Program-made: the position numbers and the translations under genes
Notes under the pieces: generated by a model
Told to the model about the DNA's origin: nothing
Database searches by the model: none
What the model saw: only the letters and a program-made list of their open reading frames with translations
Part shown: one piece after another, positions 61,821 through 64,000 of the stretch
Layout of the letters: the number at the start of each line of letters is the position of its first letter
Position numbering within the stretch: position 1 is the stretch's first letter
Assembly (NCBI RefSeq): GCF_015832195.1
Contig: NC_052018.1
Span: 35,655,052 to 35,719,051, forward strand
Length of the DNA stretch: 64,000 nt
Source: Motacilla alba alba
Lineage: Eukaryota > Chordata > Aves > Passeriformes > Motacillidae
Direction of reading: 5' to 3'

Positions 61821-63928
61821 TTAGTAAGAAGTAGTAATAAACTCTTATTATAGTATGAGAAACAAGAGTTATCTACGATCCTTACAATTTGTGAAGATCT
61901 TCTGTGATGGGACTGTGCTGCCTGACTGAGCCTCTGCGGGATCTGAGGGGTCCAAAATGCTGTTTGGGCCTAAGGACTACAGTCCTAGCTGCTCCTACTT
62001 CTGGAGAAGTTTGGAACAAGAAAGCAGGGAAATTTCTACGCAGAATTTTTATTTTTATTATTATTATTGAAGAAGTGAAGCCAGCCCTGCATTTAACCTC
62101 TTAGTTACGTTGGTCTCTGTCCTGAGGAGTTTGAAGCAAACAGACTTTCTCTTCTCCCTGGTAGCTGCAGAAGTGTCTGTGAAAGACACACGAAATGGAG
62201 AGATCTTCCATGAACAGCAATTGTGTCAAATATGCTCTGAAACCTTCTCGTATTAAATGGACATTGACACTTCTTAATGACTTGGTGTAGTCAGTTGTCT
62301 CTTAGAAAAGGCTACAGTATTTAGTGTCAAAATATCAGTTTCAGTCACTGTTGGTTTTAGGCTCTGACTTATGATTAAACATATGTACTGAGCTGTTAAG
62401 AGTAAATCTATATCATACAAAAGTAAAGCTTGCTTGTTTCCCAAATTTGTTTGATAATGGAAGAAGTGTTTGCAGACACTTCACTAAAAAAAAAAACAAC
62501 ACATCACGTACACAAAAAGAAAAAAGGAGAATACTTGTCATGTTTCATACAGGAGGAAAAAACATATAAAGAAAACTAGATACACTAGAGACTTAAGCAC
62601 AGCTTGCTTTGAGGCAAGTTTGATATGTGGGTGGGTGATAAACATACTGGGATTTACTGGTGGAGGTATTTGTAACTGTTTTCACTTGCTGTCAAAAAGC
62701 ACAGCATGGATGTTTGGAAACTTACAATCCTGCAGTTTCTGCTAGCAGTTCCTGTTAATAAGTGCTAGCAGAGAACCCTGCCCTGTGCTGATGAAAAGCA
62801 GCCAGAAGAACAAGCGAGAATATCCTGAACAAGCCTTAGCGACATCCAAGCTCAGGGAGGGAGATGAGCTTGAGGCTCATGCTAAGGCACCACTTTGCAT
62901 TACCAGGAAAGCTTAAATCTGGAGCATGGGCAGGGCCAGGCTCCAGGGCCAGGGGAGAAGCAAGGACTTGGCCCAGTCATAGCAGTATATTGGAAGAAAA
63001 AGATCCTGCCAATTTTCTTGAGTCCCTGCTATCTCTACAAATTCATAGCACATGCTTTGGGGTTTTGTCCATGTCCACTGGAGCCAATAGAGCTCTGGGA
63101 ACTGCTGAGCATGTAAATGAATTTTTGATATATAATCAGATAGGGAAGAAAACATTACTTAAATGTCTTCCACAGCCTATTAAAACTTAAAGCCTATTTA
63201 ACTTTTCTTAAGCTCGTTTATTCTTTGGTTGTGGAGGAAGCTTTCTACGGTAAAATTCTATTATCCTGTCTCCTTTATAGTTTGGGAAATTCAGAAGGTG
63301 TGACTAGATCCAAGTGTGGCTCTTCCCCAAGATATTCATATGTGAAGGAGCTTTTTCATACTCTGTGTATGAGATCCAGGCTGTCACACTTCAAATGATC
63401 CTGTAGCTTTTCCTCATGGACAGAGTGAGCTGACAATCATCACCATCTGCTGGCCACTCCACACCATTCAGTAAGGCTTGAGGCCAGGGGACAAGTATCT
63501 CATTGATCCCTGTCTGTATTCATCCTGGCTATCCCTTGCCAGTGATACTGCTTGGGCATCACAGGAGGATTGGGGAAAAAATATAGGTTGAAAGGGTGGT
63601 TCCAGAGCAGCCAGACTCAAATGATGGAGAGAACCCTGAGAGTTTGTCACCTTAACTAAAGCAGTTTCCAACAGGTGAATGACATTGAGTTGCATCCATC
63701 TCCCATGCTTTATGGATGCCCCAGGTGTGACCAGCTCCTGTGTCACTGATCAGCCCCATACAGGAACGTTCCTTTAAACACACACAGGCATGTCTCTTAA
63801 AAAGCTTCTGGCTCTCCCTGCTGTGCAGCTGTGCCCTGGGACCTCCAGGTGCACCACTGCCAGAGGCAAGCAGTAGAGCTGTTATCACACAGGCTTTGGA
63901 GCTTGAACTTAGAATGGAAAATGTAAGA

Positions 63929-63950
63929 GTTGATTAAAAGTTGATTAAAA
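63929..63950 (+). repeat. Perfect 11-bp tandem duplication
   Basis: GTTGATTAAAA is present twice in direct contact (63929-63939 and 63940-63950), about 45 bp before the candidate splice acceptor. Confidence 0.9.
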
Positions 63951-63970
63951 ATGCAGAGGTTAGCATTTGT

Positions 63971-63996
63971 CTAATCTTGTGCTTTCATTTTTACAG
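63971..63996 (+). other. Candidate 3' splice site (acceptor)
   Basis: CTAATC at 63971-63976 fits a branch point, with the branch A at 63974, 22 bases before the AG. It is followed by the pyrimidine-rich run TTGTGCTTTCATTTTTACAG ending at 63996. This is a good acceptor by eye. The last four bases of the window (CACA) would open the exon, so its content cannot be judged. Chance acceptors of this quality do occur. Confidence 0.3.
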
Positions 63997-64000
63997 CACA

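Larger units (their letters stand above)
55068..63996 (+). other. Probable first intron of the unnamed gene
   Basis: It runs from the GTGAGC donor to a good candidate acceptor at the very end of the window, about 8.9 kb. The first 400 bp are still CpG island. Beyond about 55.5 kb it is AT-rich. I find no coding exon, mobile element or RNA gene inside. Frames reach 148 codons (58707-59153, plus) with no recognisable domain. Other acceptor-like sites (for example TTTTCAG at about 56890) have no convincing exon attached. If the first-exon call is wrong, this is simply intergenic DNA. Confidence 0.35.

Noticed and set aside
1..64000. tRNA, rRNA, snRNA genes, CRISPR arrays, bacterial operons
   Set aside because: No T-loop/anticodon patterns, rRNA blocks, regularly spaced repeats or tightly packed coding frames were seen on either strand.

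Overview
This window looks like nuclear DNA of a bird, most likely a songbird (Passeriformes). Two truncated CR1 non-LTR retrotransposons (7233-7602 and 25384-25935) carry the usual avian 3' ends. An avian endogenous-retrovirus solo LTR lies at 3571-4055. A second LTR (about 49914-50320) resembles a family I know mainly from passerine genomes. Base composition is AT-rich and CpG-poor except for one sharp CpG island at 54118-55470. I see no prokaryotic, organellar or plasmid features.

Layout: 1-54.1 kb is non-coding, either intergenic or a very long intron. I cannot support a single coding exon in it. The longest open frames are unsupported, match no family I know, and overlap open frames on other strands. 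The stretch holds the four mobile-element fragments, several low-complexity tracts, and a few blocks with motif clusters typical of distal regulatory DNA (9465-10060, 13863-13958, 28010-28085, 30665-31110, 35150-35210, 40300-40620, 52850-53095). These blocks are candidates only; conservation was not tested.

At 54118-55470 a CpG island carries GC boxes, a CATCCT/TATCCT hexamer repeat, a TATA-like GATAAAT and an ATG-less stretch that ends in a strong splice donor (CAG|GTGAGC at 55067/55068). This is best read as the promoter and non-coding first exon of a plus-strand gene whose coding part lies beyond the window. The region 55.1-64.0 kb would then be its first intron. A good acceptor with a branch-point-like CTAAT lies in the last bases (AG at 63995-63996) and could open exon 2. 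I cannot name the gene.

I found no evidence of a new multi-gene system. The items most worth checking are the island with its exon, the duplicated DR1-like nuclear-receptor sites at 9465-9524, and the perfect 11-bp-arm palindrome at 13863-13887.
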